From positions 3,286,001 through 3,350,000 of the forward strand of contig NZ_CP118157.1 of NCBI RefSeq assembly GCF_032878875.1: a stretch of 64,000 nt of DNA. Reading direction: 5' to 3'. Within the stretch, counting starts at the first letter, position 1. The number at the start of each line of letters is the position of its first letter. The position numbers and the translations under genes are program-made. Origin of the DNA: Microbacterium sp. AB. Its GTDB lineage: Bacteria > Actinomycetota > Actinomycetes > Actinomycetales > Microbacteriaceae. Positions 15,076-24,016 of the stretch are shown in pieces. Below the pieces are notes generated by a model. That model saw nothing but the letters and a program-made list of their open reading frames with translations. It was not told the DNA's origin and made no database searches.

Positions 15076-16482
15076 TCAGGCCTCGGACGCGTGTCCGTCG
15101 GCCGCGCTCCGCCGCCCCGCGTACGCGCCGCGATAGGCGTGCGCGGGATGCCATTCGGGCACGGTCGCGCTTCCGCTCAGCCGCTCGCGGAGCGTCACGC
15201 CGTCCGGCGCGTCCTCGACGCGGCCGCGACGACGCAGCTCCGGCACGACGAGGTCGACGAAGTCCTCGAACGTCCCGGGCGTGACGACGTAGGCGAGGTT
15301 GAACCCGTCGACGCCGCCGACGTCGACCCAGCGCTCCAGCTCGTCGGCCACCGTCTCGGGGCTGCCGACGATCACGGGCCCGATTCCGCCGATCCCGACG
15401 TACTCCGCGATGTCGCGCGGCGTCCATTCGCGCGTGGGGTCCGCGACCGTGAAGATCGCGAGCGCCGAGCGGGCGGCGTCCGTGTCGACGTACTTGAGCG
15501 GCCGATCCGGGTCGAGCTGCGACAGGTCGAGCCCCGACCATCCGCCGTACAGGGCGAGCGCCCCGTCGACGGAAACGTATCGACGGTACTCGTCGAGCTT
15601 GCGCCGGGCCGCCTCGTCCGTCTCCGCGACGACGACCGTCGTGAGCGTGAGGATCTTCACGGAGTCGCGGGGCCGGCCGAGCGCCTCCGCGCGATCGCGG
15701 ATGTCGTCGGTGGTCTTGCGCGTGAGCTCGGGGACGATGCCGTTGATGAAGACCGCCTCGCCGTGCTTCGCGGCGAACTGCCGGCCGCGCGCGGAGGCGC
15801 CGGCCTGGAAGATGACGGGCGTGCGCTGCGGCGACGGCTCGGCGAGATGGATGCCCGGCACGCGGAAGCGCGCGCCGCTGTGGCCGATCGGATGGACGAG
15901 GGCGGGGTCGGTGAAGACGCCCTCCTCGCGGTCGCGCCGCACCGCGGCGTCCTCCCACGAGCCCTCCCAGAGCTTGTAGACGACGTCGAGGAACTCCTCG
16001 GCCGCCTCGTAGCGGTCGTCGTGGGCGATCTGATGCTCCAGCCCGAGATTGCGCGCGGCGCTGTCGAGGTACGAGGTGACGACGTTCCATCCGATGCGGC
16101 CCCGCGTGAAGTGGTCGAGCGTCGAGAACGTGCGCGCGAGCGCATACGGCTGCGCATACGTCGACGCCACCGTGACGCCGAAGCCGAGACGGCTCGTCGC
16201 CGCGGCCATCGCCGAGACCTGCAGCAGCGGGTCGCCGACGGGCACCTGCGCCGCGTCCCGCAGCGAGGCGGCGGCGGAGTCCTGGTACACGTCGTACACG
16301 CCCACCACGTCGGCGAGGAACAGGGCGTCGAACCCGCCGCGCTCCAGCAGCTTCGCCAGCTCGATCCAGTACTCGAGCCGGTTGTACTCGTCGGCCCGGT
16401 TCTCGGGATGACGCCATAGGCCGGGCGCCTGATGGGTGACGCACGTCATGTCGAATGCGTTGAGGACGATCCGGGACGTCAT
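15076..16482 (-). CDS. Flavin-dependent monooxygenase, NtaA/SnaA/DszA family (LLM class)
   Basis: 468 residues, full length for the family. Marks: WIELAKLLERGGFDALFLADVVGVYDVY, VSAMAAATSRLGFGVTVASTY, PYALARTFSTLDHFTRGRIGWNVVTSYLDSAARNLG, YEAAEEFLDVVYKLWEGSWEDAA and PVIFQAGASARGRQFAAKH. The ATG at 16482 is preceded by GAGAAGGTG. It heads the three-gene operon with two DszC-like flavoproteins. Relatives open C-N or C-S bonds after oxygenation using FMNH2 from a partner reductase. Divergent from it is a sugar ABC importer, which may supply the substrate (inference from position). Confidence 0.9.
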   Translation of the reverse strand: MTSRIVLNAFDMTCVTHQAPGLWRHPENRADEYNRLEYWIELAKLLERGGFDALFLADVVGVYDVYQDSAAASLRDAAQVPVGDPLLQVSAMAAATSRLGFGVTVASTYAQPYALARTFSTLDHFTRGRIGWNVVTSYLDSAARNLGLEHQIAHDDRYEAAEEFLDVVYKLWEGSWEDAAVRRDREEGVFTDPALVHPIGHSGARFRVPGIHLAEPSPQRTPVIFQAGASARGRQFAAKHGEAVFINGIVPELTRKTTDDIRDRAEALGRPRDSVKILTLTTVVVAETDEAARRKLDEYRRYVSVDGALALYGGWSGLDLSQLDPDRPLKYVDTDAARSALAIFTVADPTREWTPRDIAEYVGIGGIGPVIVGSPETVADELERWVDVGGVDGFNLAYVVTPGTFEDFVDLVVPELRRRGRVEDAPDGVTLRERLSGSATVPEWHPAHAYRGAYAGRRSAADGHASEA

Positions 16483-16711
16483 CGCACCTTCTCTCTGCGG
16501 GGACGGGCACTCGGGGACGGGCCGGAACGTTAGCACGGCCGCTCCCCGGGCTCCCAGACGACTCGACACCGGACGACACAGGGGCACGGAAGGCCGCGAG
16601 ATTGCGGTCTCTTACGCCCCCGTTGGACGCATCGCACGGCCTGCGGACAGAATCGCCCAGGTGCGCGGCGCCCTCTCCCGACGCCCTGCCGCGCCCGAAC
16701 AGGAGGCCGTC

Positions 16712-18031
16712 ATGTCCGCATCCATCAGAAACCGCCGCCTCGTGCGGGCCGCGGCGGTGTCCGCCGTCGCAGCGCTCTCGGTCACGCTCGCGTCCTGCTC
16801 GGGCGACACGGGCTCCGGAGGCGACGCGGGCGGCGAGGAGCTCACCGTGCTCCTCATCACGTCGCACGAGGGCGCGTCCGAGCGGCTCGCGGAGCGCTAC
16901 GAGGAGGAGACGGGAGTGACCATCAACCCGGTCATCGTCCCCTACGACGAGATCGGCAACACCCTCGCCCTCGACCAGCAGTCCGGCGCCAACGAGATCG
17001 ACGTCGCAGCGCCCTGGTACGTATCAATCGGCGATCTCGCCGCCGACGGCGCCATCCAGGACCTCACCGACTGGATCGAGGGCACGCCTGAGATCGACGA
17101 GGACGACTTCATCCCCTCGATCTACGACCCCTACACGCTCGTCGACGACCGCCGCTACGGCCTGCCCTTCGACGGCGACACGCAGGTGCTCTTCTACAAC
17201 GAGGAGATCCTCGAGCGGAACGGCTTCGCCGAGCCCCCGGCCACCTGGGACGAGTACGTGGAGCAGTCCCGCGTCATCACCGAGAACGAGAGCGCGGACG
17301 GCGTCTACGGCAACGTGATCTTCGGCCAGAAGTCGCCGCTCATCCTCGGCGCGAGCTTCGCCAACCGCCTCGCCGGGTTCGGCGGGGAGTTCCTCGACGA
17401 GGACGGCGAGCCCGTCATCGACTCCCCCGAGGCGGTCGCCGCGGCGCAGTCGCTCGCCGACTCGATCGCGTCCGCTTACCCCACGCCCGCCGAGACCGCC
17501 TTCGGCGAGGGCAACTCCGCCTGGTACGCCGGCAACGCGGCCTTCATCGAGAACTGGACCGACCTCGGCGTCGGCTCGCAGACGAACCCCGACTCCACGG
17601 TCGCCGACAAATGGGGCGTGACGCTCCTGCCCGTCGGCGGCGACAACACCGAGCAGCGCGCCTCGCTCGTCGCCGGCTTCACGTGGGTCATCGCGGCGAA
17701 CACGGACAAGACCGAGCTCGCGCAGGACTTCATCCAGTGGGCCGCCTCGAGCGAGGTCAACGAGGAGCTGCTCGTCGCCGACCCGCAGACGGGCATCGAC
17801 CCCAACCGGCTGTCGTCGCTCGAGAGCGACAGCTACGGAGAGGCCTACCCGGAGCTGCAGGAGGTCAACCGCGCGACGCTCACGGGCGCCCTCGCCTGGC
17901 CGACGGGCGAGAACGCCACGCAGGCCGCCGAGGCGCTCACCGACGAGCTCGCCAAGCTCATCGCCGGCGACGTCACGGCGCAGGAGGCGCTCGACGCCGT
18001 GCAGGCCGAGTGGGAGCAGCTCCTTGGCTGA
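16712..18031 (+). CDS. Sugar-type ABC substrate-binding lipoprotein (family 1)
   Basis: 439-residue extracellular receptor. Signal peptide RRLVRAAAVSAVAALSVTLASC ends in a lipobox-like LASC with the lipidated cysteine near residue 28. The body has the family 1 pattern: ELTVLLITSHEGASERLAERYEEETGV, FYNEEILERNGFAEPPATWDEYV, and a late GFTWVIAANTDKTELAQDFIQWAAS. The ATG at 16712 follows a strong AGGAGG. It overlaps the start of the first permease by 8 nt and diverges from the NtaA-type operon across 229 bp. Substrate is not known; the family carries mono- and oligosaccharides, polyols and glycerol phosphates. Confidence 0.92.
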   Translation: MSASIRNRRLVRAAAVSAVAALSVTLASCSGDTGSGGDAGGEELTVLLITSHEGASERLAERYEEETGVTINPVIVPYDEIGNTLALDQQSGANEIDVAAPWYVSIGDLAADGAIQDLTDWIEGTPEIDEDDFIPSIYDPYTLVDDRRYGLPFDGDTQVLFYNEEILERNGFAEPPATWDEYVEQSRVITENESADGVYGNVIFGQKSPLILGASFANRLAGFGGEFLDEDGEPVIDSPEAVAAAQSLADSIASAYPTPAETAFGEGNSAWYAGNAAFIENWTDLGVGSQTNPDSTVADKWGVTLLPVGGDNTEQRASLVAGFTWVIAANTDKTELAQDFIQWAASSEVNEELLVADPQTGIDPNRLSSLESDSYGEAYPELQEVNRATLTGALAWPTGENATQAAEALTDELAKLIAGDVTAQEALDAVQAEWEQLLG

Positions 18032-18950
18032 CGCCGCCATCGCGGTGCGCCCGCCCCGACGCCCCCGTCCGGGGCGGCAGGCGTGGGCGCACCGCCTCTT
18101 CGTCGCGCCGAGCGTGCTCACGCTCCTCGTGCTCGGCGTCTATCCGCTGCTCTTCATCGTCGCCGCGGCGTTCACCGACTCCTCCCTCGGCAATCCGTTC
18201 CGCGAATGGGTGGGGACGGCGACGTTCGAGACCGTCCTCGCGGACGGCGATGCGATCGCCGCACTGTGGCGCACGGTGGCCTACGCCGTCGCCGTCTCGG
18301 CGGCGAGCCTCGTGCTCGGCGTCGTCACCGCCGTCGCGCTCGCGGGCGCCGTGCGGAGCGGCGCCATCGTCCGCACGCTCCTGCTCCTGCCGCTCATCAC
18401 CCCGCCGGTCATCGTCGGCACGCTGTGGAAGCTCGTCTACAACCCCGGCGGCGGCCTCCTCGCGGTCGTGTTGGGGCTCTTCGGCGTGCCCGCGGCGTCC
18501 GTGGCCCCGCTGTCCTCCACGACCTGGGCGCTCCCCGCCATCGCCGTCGCCGACGTGTGGGAGTGGACGCCGCTCGTGGCCATCCTCGTGTTCGCCGCGC
18601 TCGTCTCGCAGGATCCGGAGCCGATCGAGGCCGCCCGGCTCGACGGCGCCCACGGTGTCCGTCTGTTCCGGCACATCACCCTCCCCTCGATCGCCGGGGT
18701 CGTCGCATCCGCCTTCTTCATCCGGCTCGTCCTCGCCTTCAAGGTGTTCGACCTGATCTTCACGATGACCTCGGGAGGGCCGGGGCAGGCCACGACGACC
18801 GCCTCGTACCTCATCTACCAGGCGGCGCTGCGCGAGTTCGACGTCGGCAAGGCGTCCGTCATCACCCTCCTCCTCGCCGTGGTGGTGACCGTCGCGACGG
18901 TGCCCGTCGCGATCGCCGCCCGCAGATTGCAGAGGAACCATGAGCACTGA
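18024..18950 (+). CDS. Carbohydrate ABC transporter permease, MalF type
   Basis: 308-residue membrane subunit. Six hydrophobic segments, the first FVAPSVLTLLVLGVYPLLFI. The EAA loop is EAARLDGAHGVRLFRHITLPS. A TTG at 18024 is the probable start: GGGAGCAG lies just before it and it overlaps the binding-protein stop by 8 nt; a GTG 21 nt further on is an alternative. It overlaps the next permease by 11 nt. Together with the receptor it makes an importer lacking its own ATPase. Confidence 0.9.
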   Translation: MADAAIAVRPPRRPRPGRQAWAHRLFVAPSVLTLLVLGVYPLLFIVAAAFTDSSLGNPFREWVGTATFETVLADGDAIAALWRTVAYAVAVSAASLVLGVVTAVALAGAVRSGAIVRTLLLLPLITPPVIVGTLWKLVYNPGGGLLAVVLGLFGVPAASVAPLSSTTWALPAIAVADVWEWTPLVAILVFAALVSQDPEPIEAARLDGAHGVRLFRHITLPSIAGVVASAFFIRLVLAFKVFDLIFTMTSGGPGQATTTASYLIYQAALREFDVGKASVITLLLAVVVTVATVPVAIAARRLQRNHEH

Positions 18951-19794
18951 CCTCGTCACGGCGCCTCGCGCACGCAGGAACCCGACCGCGGGAAGAGGCA
19001 TCGGGGCGACCGTCCTGCTCGCCGTGCTGCTGGTCTTCTTCACCTTGCCGCTCGCGTACCTCGTTTCGGTGTCCCTCATGGGGCGGGACGAGACGGGCCA
19101 GGGCCTGCTCGTCTCGACGAACCCGCAGTGGTCGAACTGGTCGGACGTCGTCACGCAGTCCGACCTGCTGCGCGCGATCGGGAACTCGCTCTTCGCCGCC
19201 CTCGTCGGCGCGGCCCTCACCCTCGTCCTCGCCGTGCCGGGCGCCTGGGCGATCGTGCGCTTCCGCACCGGGGGCGCCACGCTCGCGGCGACCGTGACGA
19301 GCCCGTGGCTGCTGCCGCCGATCGTGGCCGTCGTCCCGCTGTTCACGTTGCTGCGGGTGCTGTCGCTCAACAACACCCTCATCGGGCTCACGCTCGTCTA
19401 CGCGCTCATCAACGTGCCCGTGGCCGTCTGGCTGCTCGAGGGCTTCGTCCGCCGGCTCCCGGTCGAGATCGAGGAGGCGGCACGGCTCGACGGCGCGGGA
19501 TCGTTCCGGCTGCTCGCGAGCATCGTGACGCCGCTGCTCCTGCCCGCGCTCGTCGCCATCGGCATCATCGTCGCGGTGCTGAACTACAACGAGTTCCTGC
19601 TGGCGACCTTCCTCACCCAGAGCCCCGACTCCCAGACGCTGCCCGTCGTCCTCTCCCTGTTCTACGGCGAGCGCACACCCCACTACGGGAAGATCGCCGC
19701 GGCGTCCGTCATCGGCGTGCTGCCCCTGTTCGCCACGGCCGTGGTGCTCCAGCGGCACCTGGTCGGAGGCCTCGCGGTCGGGGCGGTGCGGTAG
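18940..19794 (+). CDS. Carbohydrate ABC transporter permease, MalG type
   Basis: 284-residue second permease of the importer. Segments start at GATVLLAVLLVFFTLPLAYLV, and the EAA loop reads EEAARLDGAGSFRLLASIVTP. The ATG at 18940 overlaps the end of the previous gene; AGAGGAA before it is the ribosome-binding site. It ends the operon. The next gene, glycogen phosphorylase, begins 90 nt later behind its own -10 box. Confidence 0.92.
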   Translation: MSTDLVTAPRARRNPTAGRGIGATVLLAVLLVFFTLPLAYLVSVSLMGRDETGQGLLVSTNPQWSNWSDVVTQSDLLRAIGNSLFAALVGAALTLVLAVPGAWAIVRFRTGGATLAATVTSPWLLPPIVAVVPLFTLLRVLSLNNTLIGLTLVYALINVPVAVWLLEGFVRRLPVEIEEAARLDGAGSFRLLASIVTPLLLPALVAIGIIVAVLNYNEFLLATFLTQSPDSQTLPVVLSLFYGERTPHYGKIAAASVIGVLPLFATAVVLQRHLVGGLAVGAVR

Positions 19795-19884
19795 GACCGG
19801 GTCCGCGCCGTCCCGGATTTCCCGCGGGTTACGGGATGGCGAAAGCCCGGGCCGGGCGCACGTCCGTGCACTACCGTGAGCGTC

Positions 19885-22443
19885 ATGCGCGCCATCCGTC
19901 GCTTCACCGTCCGCCCCGTCCTGCCCGAGCCGATCGCCGCGCTCGGCACGCTCGCGACGAACCTCCGCTGGTCGTGGCATGCACCCACACAGGACGTCTT
20001 CGCCGCGGCGGAGCCGGAGGTGTGGGCGTCCACGCAGGACCCGGTGCGAGTGCTGGGCGCGCTCACGCGCGGGCGCCTCGACGAGCTCGCCTCCGACGAC
20101 GCGTTCCTCGAACGGCTGGGCCAGGCGCAGGCGAGCCTCGACGCCTACCTCTCGGATGACCGCTGGTACCAGCGCGCCATGCCGCACGGGCCGCGGTCGA
20201 TCGCGTACTTCTCCCCCGAGTTCGGCGTCACGGCCGTGCTGCCGCAGTACTCCGGCGGGCTCGGGATCCTGGCGGGCGATCACCTGAAGGCCGCGAGCGA
20301 CCTCGGCGTCCCGATCGTCGGCGTCGGCCTGCTCTATCGGCACGGCTACTTCACCCAGTCGCTGTCGCGCGAGGGATGGCAGCAGGAGAGCTACCCGCTG
20401 CTCGACCCCGACGAGCTGCCCCTCACGGCGCTGCGCGAGGCCGACGGGAGCCCCGCGACGGTCTCCATCGCGCAGCCGGGCGGCCCCGACCTCGTCGCCC
20501 GCATCTGGGTCGCGAAGGTCGGCCGCGTGCCCCTTCTGCTGCTCGACACCGATGTCGAGGGCGCACCGGAGCACCACGTCGCCGTGACCGACCGGCTCTA
20601 CGGCGGCGACGTCGAGCACCGCCTCCGCCAGGAGCTGCTGCTGGGCGTCGGCGGTGTGCGCGCCGTGCGCGTGCACAGCCGCATCACGGGCGCGCCGGAG
20701 CCCGAGGTCTATCACACCAACGAGGGGCACGCGGGGTTCCAGGGCCTCGAGCGCATCCGCGAGCTCACGTCCGGAGAGAGCGGCCCCGGGCTCCCCTTCG
20801 ACGCCGCGCGAGAGGTGTGCCGCGCCTCCACCGTCTTCACGACGCACACGCCCGTTCCCGCCGGCATCGACCGGTTCCCGCGCACGCTCATCGAGCAGTA
20901 CTTCTCCTCGGACGGCGCCACGCCGGGCGTCCCCCTCGACCGCGTGCTCGCACTCGGCGCGGAGGAGGACCCCGGCGTCTTCAACATGGCCGTCATGGGA
21001 TTCCGGCTCGCGCAGCGCGCGAACGGCGTCTCGGAGCTGCACGGCCAGGTGAGCCGCGGGATGTTCCACGGCCTGTGGCCCGCCTTCGACGAGGCCGAGG
21101 TCCCGATCACATCCATCACGAACGGGGTGCACGCCCCGACGTGGGTCGCACGCGAGCTGCAGGGGCTCATCGCCGAGCTCGGCGCCGACGCCGACGGCGA
21201 CCCCGCCGAGTTCGAGCGCGCGATCGCAGCCGTGCCCTTCGACCGGATGTGGGGGCTCAAGCACGGGATGCGCCGACGGCTCGTCGACGACGCGCGCTCG
21301 CGGCTGCGCGCCTCATGGCACGGGCGCGGCGCCTCCGACGCCGAGCTCGGATGGATCGACGAGGCCCTGTCGCCGGACGTCCTGACGATCGGCTTCGCCC
21401 GCCGGGTCCCCTCCTACAAGCGCCTCACCCTCATGCTGCGCGACCCCGAGCGGCTCAGGCGCATCCTGCTCGACCCCGACCGCCCCGTGCAGCTCGTGAT
21501 CGCGGGCAAGGCCCATCCCGCCGACGACGGGGGCAAGAGGCTCATCCAGGAGCTCGTGCGCTTCGCCGACGACGCGGAGGTGCGCCACCGCATCGTCTTC
21601 CTGCCCGACTACGACATCGCCATGGCGCTGCCCCTCTACCCCGGCTGCGACGTGTGGCTCAACAACCCGCTCCGCCCCTATGAGGCGTGCGGCACGAGCG
21701 GTATGAAGGCGGCGCTCAACGGCGGGCTCAACCTCTCCATCCTCGACGGATGGTGGGACGAGTGGCACGACGGCGGCAACGGCTGGGCCATCCCCTCCGC
21801 CGACGGCGTCGACGACCCCGACAAGCGCGACGACCTCGAGGCATCCGCGCTCTACGACCTCCTCGAGCACGAGATCGCGCCGCGCTTCTACGACCGGGAC
21901 CCGGACGGCCTGCCCGCGCGATGGCTCGAGATGCTGCGGCACACCCTCGTCTCGCTCGCCCCGAAGGTCCTCGCCACGCGCATGGTGCGCGACTACGTGC
22001 GCGAGCTGTACGGACCCGCGTCGTCGAGCTCCCGCGCCCTCGACGGCGGGTACGCCGGCGCCGTCGAGCTGGCGGAGTGGAAGGCCCGCGTGGCGGACGG
22101 ATGGCCCGCCGTGCGCGTCGAGCACGTGGAGTCGGGCGGCGCGGGCGATGCCGCCGAGGTCGGGACGTCGCTCCCCGTGCGCGCATTCGTCGCCCTCGGC
22201 GGGCTCTCGCCCGACGACGTCTCCGTGCAGCTCGCGTGGGGACGCGCCGTGGGCGACGACGAGATCGCCGACCCGCAGCTCACGCCGCTGACCCTCGCCG
22301 AGACGTACGAGGGCGGGCGCCTCTGCTTCTCCGGCGCCATCCCGCTCGACCGGTCGGGCGCCTTCGGGTACACCGTGCGCATCGTGCCGCGCCATCCCCG
22401 GCTGGCGTCGGTCGCCGAGCTCGGCCTGGCGACCGTGGCGTAG
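19885..22443 (+). CDS. glgP: Alpha-glucan (glycogen) phosphorylase with N-terminal DUF3417
   Basis: Degrades glycogen or other alpha-1,4-glucans with phosphate to glucose 1-phosphate in the cytoplasm (852 residues). The N-terminal DUF3417 helical domain (about 15-130, NLRWSWHAPTQDVF) is typical of the short bacterial AgpP type. The substrate loop IAYFSPEFGVTAVLPQYSGGLGILAGDHLKAASDLG is split across normal spacing. The PLP lysine is K608 in GTSGMKAALNGG. The ATG at 19885 sits 7 nt after TACCGT, a leaderless arrangement; a GTG at 19876 is also in frame. GlgX is encoded 3.6 kb away on the other strand. Confidence 0.94.
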   Translation: MRAIRRFTVRPVLPEPIAALGTLATNLRWSWHAPTQDVFAAAEPEVWASTQDPVRVLGALTRGRLDELASDDAFLERLGQAQASLDAYLSDDRWYQRAMPHGPRSIAYFSPEFGVTAVLPQYSGGLGILAGDHLKAASDLGVPIVGVGLLYRHGYFTQSLSREGWQQESYPLLDPDELPLTALREADGSPATVSIAQPGGPDLVARIWVAKVGRVPLLLLDTDVEGAPEHHVAVTDRLYGGDVEHRLRQELLLGVGGVRAVRVHSRITGAPEPEVYHTNEGHAGFQGLERIRELTSGESGPGLPFDAAREVCRASTVFTTHTPVPAGIDRFPRTLIEQYFSSDGATPGVPLDRVLALGAEEDPGVFNMAVMGFRLAQRANGVSELHGQVSRGMFHGLWPAFDEAEVPITSITNGVHAPTWVARELQGLIAELGADADGDPAEFERAIAAVPFDRMWGLKHGMRRRLVDDARSRLRASWHGRGASDAELGWIDEALSPDVLTIGFARRVPSYKRLTLMLRDPERLRRILLDPDRPVQLVIAGKAHPADDGGKRLIQELVRFADDAEVRHRIVFLPDYDIAMALPLYPGCDVWLNNPLRPYEACGTSGMKAALNGGLNLSILDGWWDEWHDGGNGWAIPSADGVDDPDKRDDLEASALYDLLEHEIAPRFYDRDPDGLPARWLEMLRHTLVSLAPKVLATRMVRDYVRELYGPASSSSRALDGGYAGAVELAEWKARVADGWPAVRVEHVESGGAGDAAEVGTSLPVRAFVALGGLSPDDVSVQLAWGRAVGDDEIADPQLTPLTLAETYEGGRLCFSGAIPLDRSGAFGYTVRIVPRHPRLASVAELGLATVA

Positions 22444-22459
22444 GCGCCGATCCCCGGGC

Positions 22460-22816
22460 TCAGCCCGGCCAGACCGCGCGGAGCACCTGGACGAGCTCGT
22501 CCACCCCGACCCCGGCCTTGACGCCCTCCTGGGCGAACCGCCGCGCACCCTCCACAACGGCGGGAGGCGTCGCGCTCGCGGTGCGACTGACACGAGTGCC
22601 GGCGCCCGTGCGGGTGGAGAGCAGCCCCTCCTCCTCGAGCGCCTTGTACGCCTTGGCGACCGTCCCCGGGGCGATCGCGAGGTCCTTGGCGAGCTGACGG
22701 ACCGAGGGCAGGCGCGCATCCCCGAGCAGGCGTCCCGAAACGATCAGCCCTCGCAGCTGGTCGCGGATCTGCTCGGCGGGCGGAGCGCCGGACGACAGGA
22801 CGATGCGAAGCGTCAT
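22460..22816 (-). CDS. GntR family regulator, YtrA subfamily
   Basis: A 118-residue repressor with only a winged helix and a short C-terminal dimerisation tail, as in YtrA proteins. The helix-turn-helix is SVRQLAKDLAIAPGTVAKAYKALEEEGLL. YtrA-type regulators usually sit in operons with ABC or membrane proteins and repress them from inverted repeats. Here the start overlaps the stop of the membrane-protein gene (ATGA), so it is the second gene of the operon, and two tandem operators lie upstream of the first gene at 23769-23811. Confidence 0.93.
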   Translation of the reverse strand: MTLRIVLSSGAPPAEQIRDQLRGLIVSGRLLGDARLPSVRQLAKDLAIAPGTVAKAYKALEEEGLLSTRTGAGTRVSRTASATPPAVVEGARRFAQEGVKAGVGVDELVQVLRAVWPG

Positions 22817-23748
22817 CGCGCACCCTGAGCAAGAGCCTCGACACGGCGGGCGGGGATCCGGAGGGCGAGGAGCAGCAGGCCGAACAACAGTGCGAACCCG
22901 GCGGATGCGAGCACGAAGGCACTCACCGAGAAGAACGGGCCGAACCCGGCGATGGGCGATCCGGCCTCCAGCGATCCGCCCGCCGCCGGGAACGACCCCC
23001 GGATGGACGCCGCCCCGGCGAGCGAGCCGAAGATCTCACCGAGGTGGAGGAGGAGAGCGCCCACCGCAGCGAGGACCGTCTCGCGACTCAACGAACGCCG
23101 GACGGCGATGTCCTCATCGCGGTGGACGGCGAGTGGGGGCCGTGCGATGAGCGAGAGGCCGGCGATCAGAACCGCACCGAGCGCCACCAGCGCAACGAGC
23201 GAGGGCGCGGAGTAGTACCAGCCGTAGATGGTGGTACCGATGCTGGCGGTGCCGAGGTCGACGGTGTAATCGGTGTAACGTCCTTCGGCCGAGGGACTCG
23301 ACGCGAGGCCTGTCAGCACAGTGACGACGACGATCGCTGCGGTGATCGCACCGAGCGCGACCCACCATGCCGGCCGAGTGAACGACGCGATCGTGCGCGG
23401 CGACAACTCGGCCACGCCTCCCGCACCGCGCGTCCGCGGGCGCAGCACGATGAGAAGAAGGGTGCCGACGATGCCCGCCGCGAGCGGCGTGACGAAGATC
23501 ACGATCTGGCGCAGGTCATGGGCGTCGCCGCCGCTGAGCCATTCGAATGCGAACGGCAGTTGCAGGACCACGGCGACGCCGAGCACGAGGACGATCACAG
23601 CCCCGGCGCCGACGAGACTCGCCGTCGCGGCACGACGCGGCGTCGCGACCGCTCGGCCCCGCCACGACGCTATGCCCCGCAGGACGAGCGCGATGAGAAG
23701 CCCGACCACCGCCGGGGCGAACACGTGCAGGAGAGCGAACCAGACCAT
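22813..23748 (-). CDS. Polytopic membrane protein under GntR control
   Basis: About 311 residues with seven or so hydrophobic segments: FAPAVVGLLIALVLRG, LVGAGAVIVLVLGVAVVLQ, VIFVTPLAAGIVGTLLLIVL, VALGAITAAIVVVTVLT, LVALVALGAVLIAGLSLI, and two at the end. I do not recognise a named family. There is no ATPase next to it, which is unusual for a YtrA-type operon. The ATG at 23748 is preferred because GAGGTGG precedes it; a GTG at 23760 is in frame but weakly supported. It is the first gene of the operon, directly behind the two operators. Confidence 0.8.
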   Translation of the reverse strand: MVWFALLHVFAPAVVGLLIALVLRGIASWRGRAVATPRRAATASLVGAGAVIVLVLGVAVVLQLPFAFEWLSGGDAHDLRQIVIFVTPLAAGIVGTLLLIVLRPRTRGAGGVAELSPRTIASFTRPAWWVALGAITAAIVVVTVLTGLASSPSAEGRYTDYTVDLGTASIGTTIYGWYYSAPSLVALVALGAVLIAGLSLIARPPLAVHRDEDIAVRRSLSRETVLAAVGALLLHLGEIFGSLAGAASIRGSFPAAGGSLEAGSPIAGFGPFFSVSAFVLASAGFALLFGLLLLALRIPARRVEALAQGAR

Positions 23749-23768
23749 GAGCCACCTCACCGTCGTCG

Positions 23769-23811
23769 ACTTGTATCAGCACGATGATACACTATGTATC
23801 AGTGGATTGAT
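23769..23811 (-). promoter_or_regulatory. Two tandem perfect operators for the YtrA-type GntR repressor
   Basis: Each site is TGTATCA-N6-TGATACA, a perfect 20-bp inverted repeat, at 23769-23788 and 23792-23811. The centres are 23 bp apart, about two helical turns, so two dimers could bind on one face of the DNA. They lie 20-63 bp upstream of the membrane-protein start codon. The operators overlap the only AT-rich part of the region, so the promoter is probably inside them. Assignment to the GntR gene of the same operon is inference from position and family habit. Confidence 0.8.
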
Positions 23812-23883
23812 ACATTTCTGACGTCCCTCCCGGATGCCCGAGACCATCCGCCGGCCCGCCACGCAGGATCACTTGGACGTCCG

Positions 23884-23933
23884 TTGGTGCCGTTGTGCCG
23901 TTCTCAGCGGCCAGAACCGCACAACGGCACCAA
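23884..23933. terminator. Long inverted repeat after the ThuA-like gene
   Basis: Arms 23884-23904 and 23913-23933 pair over 21 bp with one mismatch around an 8-nt loop. A second, imperfect inverted repeat with related sequence lies at 23957-23971 and 23992-24006, immediately after the stop of the ThuA-like gene (24017, minus strand). Together they probably stop transcription before the GntR-operon promoter. No T tract is present. Confidence 0.6.
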
Positions 23934-24016
23934 TCCTCTGCACACGTCACGCGTCGTTGGTGCGGAAGTGCCGTCATCCGGCGCGAGAACAGCGCTTTCG
24001 CACCGATGAAGGACGG

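Noticed and set aside
16483-16711. SAM or other riboswitch in the gap between the NtaA-type gene and the sugar importer
   Set aside because: I could not find the conserved core of any riboswitch class; only short GC-rich stems are present.
16997-17010. TACGTATCA inside the sugar-binding lipoprotein gene as a further LacI site
   Set aside because: It lies within codons of a conserved segment (PWYVSIGDL) and lacks the full 12-bp match.
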